Positions 17,690-26,295 of a DNA stretch of 64,000 nt are shown here, in pieces (the stretch's first letter is position 1; each line of letters begins with the position of its first letter). The position numbers and the translations under genes are program-made. The notes under the pieces are model-generated. The model was not told the origin of the DNA and did no database searches. It was given only the letters and a program-made list of their open reading frames with translations. Source of the stretch: Nonomuraea turkmeniaca (lineage in GTDB: Bacteria; Actinomycetota; Actinomycetes; Streptosporangiales; Streptosporangiaceae); contig NZ_VCKY01000004.1 of the NCBI RefSeq assembly GCF_005889735.1, positions 46,648 to 110,647 on the forward strand, given 5' to 3'.

Positions 17690-19564
17690 CTATCGGTCGC
17701 ATGTGGTGATCGTGGCGTGCCAACGGCAGGCGATCGCGGCGAAACCGCCCTCGGCGGTCACCGGCACCTGCAGCCGGTCCCCGCCCCGCCCGTCGATCAC
17801 GTGGCTCTCCCGCACCAGGCCGTCCGTGCCGTCGCGGACGACCTCGACCAGCCAGCGGCCGTGCAACATGCTCAGCGGGACGTCGAGCGTGCGGGCCGCG
17901 CCCGAGACGCCGGCGCCCACGAACCACCGGTCGCCGCTGCGCCGGGCCAGCACCACGTGGTCGGCCGGGCGGCCGGACAGCAGCCGCGTCTCGTCCCAGG
18001 CGGTGGGCACCTGCTCCAGGAAACGTTCGGCCTCCGGCCTGGCCCGGTAGGACTCGACGGTGCCGGCCAGGTTCTGCAGGCCGGACTCGTACGTGACCGC
18101 CAGCCCCAGCTCGTGCGCGTCGGACGTGGGCCGGCTCGGCCGGTGGAAGGCCATCGGCGTGTAGTCCATGGAGCCGATCACGTTCCTGGTGAAGGGCAGG
18201 GTGGTCACGTGGGCGGTGGTGAGCGTGCGCTTCTCGCCGCCGTGCACGCCTTCCATGGTCATCACGTGCGGCCAGGTGCGGTGAATGCCCTTGGGGACGG
18301 TAGAGCCGTGGAAGTTGACCAGGAGCCGGCTCGCGGCGGTGGCGGGCAGGATCTCGTCGTACCAGCGCAGCCGCTCCTGCGACTCGGCGTCCATGAAGTC
18401 GATCTTGACGCCGCGCACGCCCCAGCGGTTCAGCGTGGGCAGCCACAAGGCGCGTTCCTCCGGGGTGTCCAGGTCGCGGAAGTGCACCCAGACCAGGATC
18501 TCCACGCCCTTGCCTCGCCCGTACTCGACGAGCTGCGGCATCCAGCTGGTGGTCGGCCAGTCCGGGTCGGTGACGTCCCATTGGTCCCGCAGGAAGTACC
18601 AGCCGGCGTCCACGGCCACGTACGGCCAGCCGCGTGCCGCGGCGTAGTCGACGTACCCCTTCTGGATCTCGAGGCTCTGCCCGGCCTCCCTGCCGCCCGC
18701 GAGCCAGGTCCAGAGCACCTGGCCGGGCCGGATCCATGAGGTGTCGCGCACGCGGGAGCCGGGGGCCAGGTCGTCGACCAGCGTGGACTCGGTGACCGTG
18801 GCCAGGTCCCCGATGACCAGCACCCGCCACGGGCTCTCCCCCGCGGCCTGGACCTGCTCGTCCCACAACCGCAGCCGGTACGTGCCGGTGCCTTCCTCGT
18901 GCGCCAGCCGCGGCCCCGAGTAGCCCCCGTCCAGCGCGGACTCGCTGATCAGGACGTAGCCGCCGCCGGTCTCGAACAGGGCGGGCACCATGAAGTCGGC
19001 AGCGGGCGCGCTCAGTGCCGTGTACTGGACGAACGGGTTCTCGTAGTCGCGGCGGTGCCGGGCCAGCCAGGCGGCGGCGTCCTGCCGGAGGGTGAACGCG
19101 GACGTCTCTCGCAGGACCGGCCCGTGGTCGTCCGGCCACCGGTAGCGGTAGGCGACGCCGTCCCGCGCGAGCCTGACGACCAGGTCGAGCCGGGCGCCGG
19201 CGGCGTTCTCGAAGGCGAACGTGGCCTCCCGCATGAGCGCCGACCGCTTGAGCCGCTTGCCGACGGTGGCGGTGTAGTGCTCGGCCACCACGCGGTCGCG
19301 GCGGTGCAGGAACCGAAGCCCCTGGGACAGATCGGCCCGCTCGGTCACGATGCCGACGGGGCTGGGCTCCAGAACCTGGGCGCCGCGGCGGTCCGCGGCC
19401 AGCGTGAGCGTGCCCGTCCCGGGGTCGAGCGCGAGCTGCGCCGCCGGGCCGCCCGGGAAGCCGGAGATCCTCCAGCTCTGGTCGGCGCGGGCGGGCAGAG
19501 CGGGGAGGAGGCAGAAGGTCAGGAGGAGTGCGACGCACAGACGTAACGGCATGGCGGTGGGCAT
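17690..19564 (-). CDS. Secreted GH97 glycosidase, retaining alpha-galactosidase type
   Basis: A Sec signal (MPLRLCVALLLTFCLLPALPARA) precedes a GH97 N-terminal beta-sandwich and TIM barrel. Diagnostic motifs are the DAGWYF loop, WGVRGVKIDFMDAESQ, NFHGSTVPKGIHRTWPHVMTMEGVHGGEK and the conserved NVIGSMDYTPMAF. In retaining GH97 enzymes (BtGH97b type) the nucleophile is the Asp of the KIDF motif and the acid/base is the Glu of MTMEG; both are present, so alpha-galactosidase or a related retaining activity is likelier than SusB-type glucoamylase. GGAG lies 6 bases before ATG 19564. Confidence 0.85.
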   Translation of the reverse strand: MPTAMPLRLCVALLLTFCLLPALPARADQSWRISGFPGGPAAQLALDPGTGTLTLAADRRGAQVLEPSPVGIVTERADLSQGLRFLHRRDRVVAEHYTATVGKRLKRSALMREATFAFENAAGARLDLVVRLARDGVAYRYRWPDDHGPVLRETSAFTLRQDAAAWLARHRRDYENPFVQYTALSAPAADFMVPALFETGGGYVLISESALDGGYSGPRLAHEEGTGTYRLRLWDEQVQAAGESPWRVLVIGDLATVTESTLVDDLAPGSRVRDTSWIRPGQVLWTWLAGGREAGQSLEIQKGYVDYAAARGWPYVAVDAGWYFLRDQWDVTDPDWPTTSWMPQLVEYGRGKGVEILVWVHFRDLDTPEERALWLPTLNRWGVRGVKIDFMDAESQERLRWYDEILPATAASRLLVNFHGSTVPKGIHRTWPHVMTMEGVHGGEKRTLTTAHVTTLPFTRNVIGSMDYTPMAFHRPSRPTSDAHELGLAVTYESGLQNLAGTVESYRARPEAERFLEQVPTAWDETRLLSGRPADHVVLARRSGDRWFVGAGVSGAARTLDVPLSMLHGRWLVEVVRDGTDGLVRESHVIDGRGGDRLQVPVTAEGGFAAIACRWHATITTCDR

Positions 19565-19582
19565 GAGGGGCTCCTGCGGCCG

Positions 19583-19651
19583 GATACATCGGACCTGTTA
19601 CCGGATCGTAAACCCTTCATTTCCATATGACCAGGCCGTAAGATCCGATCT
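19583..19651 (-). promoter_or_regulatory. Operator-like motifs upstream of GH97
   Basis: GGTCCGATGTATC (19595-19583 on the minus strand) repeats the TCSGATGTAT element seen at the other glycosidase units, about 20 bases before the start codon. A second small palindrome, AGATCCGATCT (19641-19651), shares the ATCCGAT core and lies near the expected -35 side. TACGAT near 19608 could be the -10 box. The weaker left arm here makes this copy less certain than the other two. Confidence 0.4.
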
Positions 19652-19669
19652 CTCCCCTCGCAGCCCTCG

Positions 19670-20449
19670 TCACCGCCCGGCCGCGAACGGCGGCAGAGCG
19701 CGGGAGATGGCGCGGGCGCTGGTGCGTACCAGGTGGGCGAGCGCTTGGGTCGAGGCCGTGCCGTGGTGGACGACCAGGGACACGGCGGCGACGACCTCAC
19801 CTTGGGAGTCGTGGATCGGGGCCGCGACGGACAAGGCGTCCATGGTGACCTGGCGGTCGCTGATGGCGTAACCGCGGGCGCGGGTGTCGGCCAGGGCCGC
19901 GCGGACCTGGTGCGAGGTGGTGAGCGTGCGCTCGGTGTACCGTTCGACGGGACGGGCCAGGACCTGTTCCTGCACGTCGGCGGGGGCATGGGCGAGCAGC
20001 ACCAGTCCGACGCCGGTGGCCGTGAGGGCGAAGCGGCCGCCGACCCGGGTGAGCACCGGCACGGCGCCGGTGCCCGCGATCCGTTCGACGAACACGACCT
20101 CGGTGCCCTCCCGCACGGCCAGTTGCACGTTCTCACGGGTCACCTGCGACAGGTCCTCCAGGTACGGCAGAGCGGCCTCGCGCAGGCCGAGGCCGCGCGG
20201 GGCGAGCGAGCCGATCTCCCACAGGCGCAGGCCGATGTGGTAACAGCTGGCCGCGTCCCGTTCCAGGGCGCCCCAGGCCACGAGCTCCGCCGCCAGCCGG
20301 TGCACGGTGGAGGTCGGCAGCCCGGAGTACCGGGACAGGTCGCTGAGCGTCAGCGCGCGACGGTCGGGGGTGAACGCGCCGAGGATCTGCAGGGCACGCG
20401 CCACGACCGGCCCGGTCCTCATGGCGGCTGACGGCATCGACGGCTCCAT
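19670..20449 (-). CDS. IclR-family transcription regulator
   Basis: An N-terminal winged helix (LTLSDLSRYSGLPTSTVHRLAAEL) is followed by the IclR effector domain (GTEVVFVERIAGT, GRFALTATGVGLVLLAHAP, DALSVAAPIHDSQGEVVAAVSL). The start at ATG 20449 is 2 bases after the stop of the reductase gene, so it is the last gene of the vanillate-type operon. It could act on that operon or on the glycosidase genes just downstream; the operon placement favours the former (inference). Confidence 0.85.
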   Translation of the reverse strand: MEPSMPSAAMRTGPVVARALQILGAFTPDRRALTLSDLSRYSGLPTSTVHRLAAELVAWGALERDAASCYHIGLRLWEIGSLAPRGLGLREAALPYLEDLSQVTRENVQLAVREGTEVVFVERIAGTGAVPVLTRVGGRFALTATGVGLVLLAHAPADVQEQVLARPVERYTERTLTTSHQVRAALADTRARGYAISDRQVTMDALSVAAPIHDSQGEVVAAVSLVVHHGTASTQALAHLVRTSARAISRALPPFAAGR

Positions 20450-20451
20450 GG

Positions 20452-21465
20452 TCAGAGCTCGAGGACCAGCTTGGGGCAGGCGGCGCGGGAGACGCAGATG
20501 AACATCACGTCGTTCGCCGCCTCCTCTTCGGGGGTGAGGAGCGAGTCGCGGTGGTCCACGACGCCGGCGAGGACGGGGGTCTCGCAGGTGCCGCAGGTGC
20601 CCTCCCGGCAGGAGGTCAGGACCTGCACGCCTGATTCCTCCACGACCTCCAGGATCGACCGGTCCGGCGGCACCGTCAGGGTGAGACCGGAGATGGCCAG
20701 CTCGACCTCGAACGACCCGCTCATGACCGGGTCGGCCGCGTCCTTCGGGGTGAAGCGTTCCACGTGCAGCGGCCGGTTCGCACAGCGTGCTTCGACGGCG
20801 GCCAGGAGCGGGGCGGGGCCGCAGCAGTAGACGAGGGTGTCCGGCGGCTCCTCGGCCAGGAGGGTGTCGAGGTCGAGCAGGCCGTGCTCCTCCTGCGGCC
20901 ACAGGAGCACCCGGTCGCCGTGGGCGGCGCGCAGCTCGCCGGCGAACGCCATCGACGCCGCCGTGCGGCCGCCGTAGGCCAGCCGCCACTCAGCGCCTTC
21001 GACGGCGGCGATCATGGGGAGGATGGGGGTGATGCCGATCCCGCCGGCGATGAACAGGTAGCGGGGGGCAGGGTGGAGCGGGAAGTTGTTGCGGGGCCCG
21101 CGGACCAGGAGGGTGGCGCCCGGGTGGAGGTCGTCGTGCACATACGCCGACCCGCCGCGGCCGTCGGGCTCGCGCAGGACGGCGATCCGCCATGTCGTCC
21201 GGTCGGCCGGGTCACCGCATAACGAGTACTGGCGGACGAGGTCGTCGCCCAGGATCAGGTCGATGTGCGCGCCGGGGGTCCACGCCGGCAGCTCTCCGCC
21301 GGCCGGGCCGCGCAGCTCGATCGCCACGACTCCGTCGGCCGCCTGCTCGCGAGCGTGCACGACGAGCTTCCGCTCGGCTCCCGAGCCGCCGCCCGCACCA
21401 GCCAGGGCACGGCCCGCCACCTCGGCGCCGGCCGTCCGGCCACCCGTGCTCTCGACGGCGGTCAT
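20452..21465 (-). CDS. vanB: Vanillate O-demethylase-type reductase (FAD/NAD + plant-type [2Fe-2S])
   Basis: This is the electron-transfer partner of the Rieske oxygenase two genes upstream. The order is a flavin domain (QYSLCGDPAD), a nucleotide domain (FIAGGIGITPILPMI, YCCGPAPLL) and a C-terminal ferredoxin domain with the cluster cysteines in TSCREGTCGTCETPV and a last Cys in FICVSRA. This is the phthalate-dioxygenase-reductase/VanB order. ATG 21465 overlaps the preceding small gene by 4 bases (ATGA), and GGAG sits 7 bases before it. An N-terminal Ala/Gly-rich extension of about 30 residues is unusual. Confidence 0.78.
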   Translation of the reverse strand: MTAVESTGGRTAGAEVAGRALAGAGGGSGAERKLVVHAREQAADGVVAIELRGPAGGELPAWTPGAHIDLILGDDLVRQYSLCGDPADRTTWRIAVLREPDGRGGSAYVHDDLHPGATLLVRGPRNNFPLHPAPRYLFIAGGIGITPILPMIAAVEGAEWRLAYGGRTAASMAFAGELRAAHGDRVLLWPQEEHGLLDLDTLLAEEPPDTLVYCCGPAPLLAAVEARCANRPLHVERFTPKDAADPVMSGSFEVELAISGLTLTVPPDRSILEVVEESGVQVLTSCREGTCGTCETPVLAGVVDHRDSLLTPEEEAANDVMFICVSRAACPKLVLEL

Positions 21466-21740
21466 CGGGGCACTCCTGCGCCGGACAGGGCTGCTGGGCC
21501 ATGGGCGGCCGTCCCCTGGCCGGGGGCGACCACAGCCGGGGCCGGGGTGGCCTCCCCCAGGGCGGTGGCGGCTTCCGGGGTGTGGCCGATCGGGTGGGCG
21601 AGCAGCCACTCCCACACCTCGATCGGCCCCTCGGCGAGGTGCGTGGCACCGCAGTGGCAGGTGCCCTGCAGCAGGTCGCTGCCCGGCAGCCACACCACGC
21701 GCAGCACCCCGCGACCGGTGAGCATGCGGGTCGGTTCCAT
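21462..21740 (-). CDS. Small CHCG-motif protein between the oxygenase and reductase genes
   Basis: This 92-residue frame is wedged between the two van genes: its stop overlaps the reductase start as ATGA, and an alternative GTG start at 21749 would overlap the oxygenase stop as GTGA. Residues 27-50 (LLQGTCHCGATHLAEGPIEV) hold a CxC pair, followed by EWLLAHPIGH. The C-terminal 40 residues are Ala/Pro-rich. I do not recognise an established family. The CHCG motif recalls the start of GFA/CENP-V zinc proteins, but the rest of that domain is absent. The tight coupling argues it is a real gene. Confidence 0.6.
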   Translation of the reverse strand: MEPTRMLTGRGVLRVVWLPGSDLLQGTCHCGATHLAEGPIEVWEWLLAHPIGHTPEAATALGEATPAPAVVAPGQGTAAHGPAALSGAGVPR

Positions 21741-21745
21741 GACCG

Positions 21746-22795
21746 TCACACCCGGCTGCCGGCGCTCTGCCCGGCGAGCCTGGCCAGCATGCGCCGCGCC
21801 GCCAGCCCGCCGGTGTCGATGTTGATGGACAGCTCCTGGTATCCGTCGGGCTCGGTCGCGATCACCTGCTCCAGCACGTCCAGCGCGGCCACGTCCTGCA
21901 GCACCACGGTCCGGTTGTTCTCGGCGAGGAAGTCCGACACACCCTGGTCGTCGAGGGCGAAGTCGCGGGCCACGGCCCAGAAGTCGTGAGTGGTGTGCTC
22001 GGTCTCGGGCGTGATCGCGTACACGACCTCGACGTGGAAGGCGTCCGGGTCGCTGCCGTCGGCGTCCGGCAGCACCCCGAGCGGCGCGATCCTCGAGTGC
22101 AGCTTGTACAGGCACGGCGGCGTGTACTCGATGTCCTGCCACCGCATGATCCGCCCGGTCAGTCCGGTCGACTTGGCGTAGAACGGCGGGCACTCGGCGT
22201 CGTCCATGTGCCGGCTGACGTAGACGATCCCGGCCTCCTCGTCCACCTCGGTGGTGATCGGGGTGGCGGCCACCTCGGGGGTGCCGATGTAGCCGCCGTG
22301 CAGGTACGTCTCGTGCGACAGGTCGAGCAGGTTGTCCACCAGCAGCCCGAAGCGCGCCTTGAGCGGCTCCATCCCGGACACGGTGGTGTAGTCGGGCGAG
22401 ACCAGCCAGGGCGCCCGCGGGATGCGGGTGGCGTCGGCCTTGGCCGGGTCGCCGATCCAGACCCAGACGAACGAGTCCTGTTCGACGACCGGGTAGCTCT
22501 TCAGGCGGGCGGTGCGCGGCACCCGGGTCTGGCCGGGGACGGCCACGCAGCCGCCGTCAGCGGCGTAGGTGAAGCCGTGGTAGCCGCACACCACCTGGTC
22601 GTCGACCAGCCGGCTCGGCGTCTCGGACAGCGGGAAACGACGGTGCACGCAGCGGTCGGACATGGCGGTGACGGTCCCGGCGCGGGTCCGCCAGAACAGG
22701 ATCGACTCGCCGCAGACGGTGCGGCTGAACAGCTCCTGGCCGATCTCGCGGCCGTACGCGGCGACGTACCACTGGTCGCGGGGGATGCTTGACAT
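21746..22795 (-). CDS. vanA: Rieske non-heme iron oxygenase, vanillate O-demethylase-type (349 aa)
   Basis: It would demethylate a methoxybenzoate such as vanillate to protocatechuate plus formaldehyde. The Rieske centre is visible as DRCVHR and CGYHGF, and the mononuclear iron site as DNLLDLSHETYLH. Length matches the VanA/dicamba monooxygenase group rather than ring-hydroxylating dioxygenase alpha subunits. The start was set at ATG 22795, with GGAG 6 bases upstream. Exact substrate is inferred from the ferulate-type genes immediately upstream; another methoxybenzoate is possible. Confidence 0.78.
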   Translation of the reverse strand: MSSIPRDQWYVAAYGREIGQELFSRTVCGESILFWRTRAGTVTAMSDRCVHRRFPLSETPSRLVDDQVVCGYHGFTYAADGGCVAVPGQTRVPRTARLKSYPVVEQDSFVWVWIGDPAKADATRIPRAPWLVSPDYTTVSGMEPLKARFGLLVDNLLDLSHETYLHGGYIGTPEVAATPITTEVDEEAGIVYVSRHMDDAECPPFYAKSTGLTGRIMRWQDIEYTPPCLYKLHSRIAPLGVLPDADGSDPDAFHVEVVYAITPETEHTTHDFWAVARDFALDDQGVSDFLAENNRTVVLQDVAALDVLEQVIATEPDGYQELSINIDTGGLAARRMLARLAGQSAGSRV

Positions 22796-22822
22796 GGGCG
22801 ACTCCTTCTCAGTGGAACGATG

Positions 22823-22836
22823 GTGACCTCGGTCAC
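22823..22836. promoter_or_regulatory. CRP-like palindrome upstream of vanA
   Basis: GTGACC-TC-GGTCAC is a perfect 14-base dyad, 28 bases upstream of the vanA start, and fits the GTGA-N6-TCAC pattern of CRP-family sites. The 176-base gap between the CoA-ligase stop and vanA therefore probably holds a separate promoter for the van genes. Catabolite control is inference. Confidence 0.4.
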
Positions 22837-22971
22837 GTACGGGACGGAACCGCGCTTCCCGCATGCCGGCAAACGAATGTCCCTAGAACCGCAGCACCGG
22901 CATGATCACCACGCTGGAGCGGCGCGGTCTCATCGTCCGCCGCCACGCCGATCCGCCGCCGCACTGAGTCA

Positions 22972-24477
22972 TCAGAGCGACGGAACGGACAGGGCCCGGA
23001 GCTTGAGCTTCTGGATCTTGCCCGAGCCGGTCTTCGGCAGGTCCCCGACGAACGTGACGTACCGGGGAATCTTGTACTTGGCGAGCCGGGCGAGCAGGAA
23101 GTCGCGCAGCTCCTCCCCCGTGACGTCATGCCCGGGACGGGCGACCACGAACGCGCGACCGGTCTCGCCCCACGTCTCGTCGGCCACGCCGACCACCGCC
23201 GCCTCGGCCACCGCGGGGTGCTCGAAGAGGACCGCCTCCACCTCCGCCGGATAGACGTTCTCGCCGCCGGAGATGTACATGTCCTTGACCCGGTCCACGA
23301 TGTACAGGTGCCCCTCGTCGTCCCGATAGGCGACGTCGCCGGAGCGGAACCAGCCGCCGTCGGCGAAGGCCGCGGCCGTGGCCCCGGCGTCGTTCCAATA
23401 GCCGGGAGTGACGTTGGGGCCCTGGATGAGGACCTCCCCCGGCTCGCCCGGCGCGGCGTCGTCGAGGTCGGCCCGGACGACCCGGACGTCGGCGAAGAAG
23501 ACGGGCACGCCCGCCGAGCCCACCTTGTGGTCGCTCTGGCTGGCCTCCAGGAACGTCGCCCCCGGCGAGGTCTCGGTCAGCCCGTATCCCTGGCAGAACA
23601 CCAGACCCCGCTCCTGGTACGTGCGGATCAGCGCGGGCGGGATCGACGCTCCCCCGGACATCAGCGTCCGCAGCGAGGACAGGTCCGCCCCGGCCCACCG
23701 CGGCGAACCCGCGAACGCGGCGAACATCGTGGTGACCCCGAACATCCAGGTCACACCGAGCTTCTCGATCAGGTCATAACACGTGTCCACGTCCCACGAC
23801 GACATGATCACCGACCGGCCGCCCTTGGCGAAGGTCGGCAGCAACGTCTGGTTCAGCGCCGCCACGTGGAACAGCGGGGCGCTGACCAGCGTCGTCTCGT
23901 CGCCGGCCACGTCCACCCCGATGAGCATGTTGTACGTGTTCCAGATCAGGTTGGCGTGGCTGAGCATGGCGCCCTTGGGCCGGCCGGTGGTGCCCGACGT
24001 GTACAGGATGAGCGCGATGTCGTCCTGCGCCACCGGCACGTCGATCGGGGTGGTGTCGCCCGTCGCCAGCCAGCTCTCATAGGCTTCGAGCGAGACGGTC
24101 TCCTCCAGTGCCGACGTGCCGGTCAGCGCCTCGACCACGCCCGCGCACTGCGGCGCGTGGATCAGGACCTTCGCGCCGCAGTGACCCAGCATGTAGTCGA
24201 TCTCGGGCGCCGCGAGCCGGAAGTTCAGCGGGACGAAGATCCCGCCGAGCACGTGCGTGGCGAACATGGTCTCCGCGAACGCGGTGTGGTTCGGGCCGAG
24301 ATAGGCGACCCGGTCCCCGGCCCGCACGCCACTGTCCCGCAGCCGCGCGGCCAGCCGCGTCACCCGCTCGTGGACTTCGGCGTACGTCAGGGAGCGGTCC
24401 TCGAAGACGAAGGCCGTGCGGTCCGGCGTCATCATGGCCCGCCGCGCCGGCCAGCCGCCGATCCCGGAGTTCTGCAT
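22972..24477 (-). CDS. Acyl-CoA ligase, probably hydroxycinnamoyl-CoA synthetase (CouL/PhdA-like)
   Basis: It activates an aryl- or acyl-carboxylate with ATP and CoA. ANL-superfamily motifs are all visible: YTSGTTGRPKGAM, YGLTETSP, GWFRSGDVAYRD and the C-terminal catalytic Lys in LPKTGSGKIQK. Length (501 aa) is normal. Its genes-in-order context (MFS, MaoC, amidohydrolase, SDR) matches the cou/phd clusters of Rhodococcus and Corynebacterium that degrade p-coumarate and ferulate through CoA thioesters. The 501-aa family alone would also fit other acids, so the substrate rests on context. Confidence 0.75.
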   Translation of the reverse strand: MQNSGIGGWPARRAMMTPDRTAFVFEDRSLTYAEVHERVTRLAARLRDSGVRAGDRVAYLGPNHTAFAETMFATHVLGGIFVPLNFRLAAPEIDYMLGHCGAKVLIHAPQCAGVVEALTGTSALEETVSLEAYESWLATGDTTPIDVPVAQDDIALILYTSGTTGRPKGAMLSHANLIWNTYNMLIGVDVAGDETTLVSAPLFHVAALNQTLLPTFAKGGRSVIMSSWDVDTCYDLIEKLGVTWMFGVTTMFAAFAGSPRWAGADLSSLRTLMSGGASIPPALIRTYQERGLVFCQGYGLTETSPGATFLEASQSDHKVGSAGVPVFFADVRVVRADLDDAAPGEPGEVLIQGPNVTPGYWNDAGATAAAFADGGWFRSGDVAYRDDEGHLYIVDRVKDMYISGGENVYPAEVEAVLFEHPAVAEAAVVGVADETWGETGRAFVVARPGHDVTGEELRDFLLARLAKYKIPRYVTFVGDLPKTGSGKIQKLKLRALSVPSL

Positions 24478-24493
24478 GAGCGTGCCTCTCCTG

Positions 24494-25807
24494 TCAGGAG
24501 GTGGTGGTCTTGGGGGCTCCCGCGGGGACGGACTCCCCGGTCAGATCGCCGCGGCTGGTCTCCTTCAGCGCCAAGGTGCAGACCACGGCCAGCAGGCACG
24601 AGGCGGCGATGACGGCGGAGACCACGAGGGTTCCGCCGCCGCCGTTGGCCGCCTGGATCTGGGCGAACACCACGGGCGCCAGCCCGGCGCCGAGCCCGGC
24701 CAGCTGGTAGCCGAGCGACGCGCCGGTGTAGCGGGTGCGGGTGCTGAACAGCTCGGTGTAGAGCGCGGCCAGCGGACCGTACATCATCGGGTGCACGACG
24801 GCCTGGCCGAAGACGAGCGCGGCGGTGAGCAGCCCGGCGCTGCCGGTGTTCACCAGCGGGAACAGGGCGAACGCGAACACCGCCATGATCAGCGCGCCGG
24901 TGATGACGACCGGCCGCCGCCCCACCCGGTCGGACAGCGCCGACCAGCCGAGGATGCCGATCACGGCCAATGCCGACGACAGCGTCAGCCCGTTCAGCAC
25001 GGTCTGCCGCTCGAACCCGGCCTGCACCCCGTACGCGATGAGGTAGGTGGTGAGCGTGCCCTGCGCCACGAACGCGGCCAGCCCCACGCCGACCCCGAGC
25101 AGCAGCGTCCTGGGCTGCCCGCGCAGCACCTCCAGCAGCGGAGCCCTGGATGCGCTCTCCTTGACGGCGGCGCTGAAGACCGGGGTCTCCTCCACCCGCG
25201 TCCTGACGAACAGGCCGATCGCGAGCAGGACGATGCTGATGAGGAACGGCACCCGCCATCCCCACGCCAGGAAGGCCTCGTTGCCGAGCACGGCGGCGGT
25301 GCCGCTCAGCGCGGCGGTGGACAACACCATGCCGAACGGTGCGCCGGCGTTGGTGAAGCTGGCCCAGAGGCCGCGGCGTGCGGTGGCGTGCTCTGCCGAC
25401 ATGAGCACCGCACCGCCCCACTCGCCGCCGACCGCGATCCCCTGCACGACCCTGAGCAGGACGAGCGCTATCGGGGCGAGCACCCCGGCCTGCGCGTACG
25501 TGGGCAGCACCCCGATGAGGAAGCTGGCCACGCCCATCAGCACCATGGTGAGCACCAGCATGCGCTTGCGGCCCAGCCGGTCGCCGAAGTGGCCGAACAC
25601 GACGCCGCCGATCGGCCTGGCCAGGTAGCCGGTGGCGAACGTGCCCAGGCTGGCCACCGTGGCGACCAGCGGGTCGAGGTTGGAGAAGAAGACCTTGTTG
25701 AACACGACGGCGGAGGCCGTGGCGTACAGGAGGAAGTCGTAGTACTCGATGACGCTGCCGAGGAAGCTCGATGCCACCGCGCGGCGCAGCTGGACGGGAT
25801 TGGACAT
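24494..25807 (-). CDS. MFS carrier, metabolite:H+ symporter family, probable aromatic-acid uptake
   Basis: Twelve hydrophobic segments are visible, with MHS-family motifs near the N-terminus (SVIEYYDFLLYATA, RPIGGVVFGHFGDRLGRK, GIAVGGEWGGAVL). The relatives PcaK-like, ShiA-like and CouT-like carriers move small aromatic or organic acids with protons. ATG 25807 was chosen within a much longer frame because the first membrane segment follows directly. It sits between the MaoC and CoA-ligase genes on the same strand, so hydroxycinnamate import is the natural inference. Confidence 0.8.
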   Translation of the reverse strand: MSNPVQLRRAVASSFLGSVIEYYDFLLYATASAVVFNKVFFSNLDPLVATVASLGTFATGYLARPIGGVVFGHFGDRLGRKRMLVLTMVLMGVASFLIGVLPTYAQAGVLAPIALVLLRVVQGIAVGGEWGGAVLMSAEHATARRGLWASFTNAGAPFGMVLSTAALSGTAAVLGNEAFLAWGWRVPFLISIVLLAIGLFVRTRVEETPVFSAAVKESASRAPLLEVLRGQPRTLLLGVGVGLAAFVAQGTLTTYLIAYGVQAGFERQTVLNGLTLSSALAVIGILGWSALSDRVGRRPVVITGALIMAVFAFALFPLVNTGSAGLLTAALVFGQAVVHPMMYGPLAALYTELFSTRTRYTGASLGYQLAGLGAGLAPVVFAQIQAANGGGGTLVVSAVIAASCLLAVVCTLALKETSRGDLTGESVPAGAPKTTTS

Positions 25808-25836
25808 GAGTGGGGGGCTCCTCACACCTAGAAGGG

Positions 25837-26295
25837 TCAGGCGTAGTGCCGGTAGACGGCACGGGCGACGCACGCGGGCTTGGCCGCGCCGTCGATCTCC
25901 ACGGTGAAGTCGAGCGACATCTGGACGCCGTCGCCGGGGACCTCCTCGACCTCGGCGACCTTGGCGGCAAGGCGGATCTTGCTCCCGACCCTGACCGGAC
26001 TGGGGAAGCGGACCTTGTCCAGGCCGTAGTTGATGCTCATCTTCATGCCCTGGATGTCCAGCAGCTCGGTGAACAGCGGGATGAGCAGCGACAGGGTCAG
26101 GTAGCCGTGCGCGATCGTGCCGCCGAACGGGCCGTCCTTCGCCTTCTCGGGATCGATGTGGATCCACTGGTGGTCGTTGGTGGCGTCGGCGAAGGTGTTC
26201 ACCCGGTCCTGGGTGATCTCCAGCCAGCGGCTGTGGCCGAGTTCCTGCCCGGCCAGCGCCTTGAGCTCGGTGAGACCGTTCGCGACGGTGGTCAT
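25837..26295 (-). CDS. MaoC-type (R)-enoyl-CoA hydratase
   Basis: The 152-residue hot-dog protein carries the hydratase-2 motif with catalytic Asp and His (FADATNDHQWIHIDPE) followed by GPFGGTIAHGYLTLSL. In CouM/PhdC-like routes this step hydrates the cinnamoyl-CoA double bond. ATG 26295 overlaps the amidohydrolase stop as ATGA. Confidence 0.82.
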   Translation of the reverse strand: MTTVANGLTELKALAGQELGHSRWLEITQDRVNTFADATNDHQWIHIDPEKAKDGPFGGTIAHGYLTLSLLIPLFTELLDIQGMKMSINYGLDKVRFPSPVRVGSKIRLAAKVAEVEEVPGDGVQMSLDFTVEIDGAAKPACVARAVYRHYA

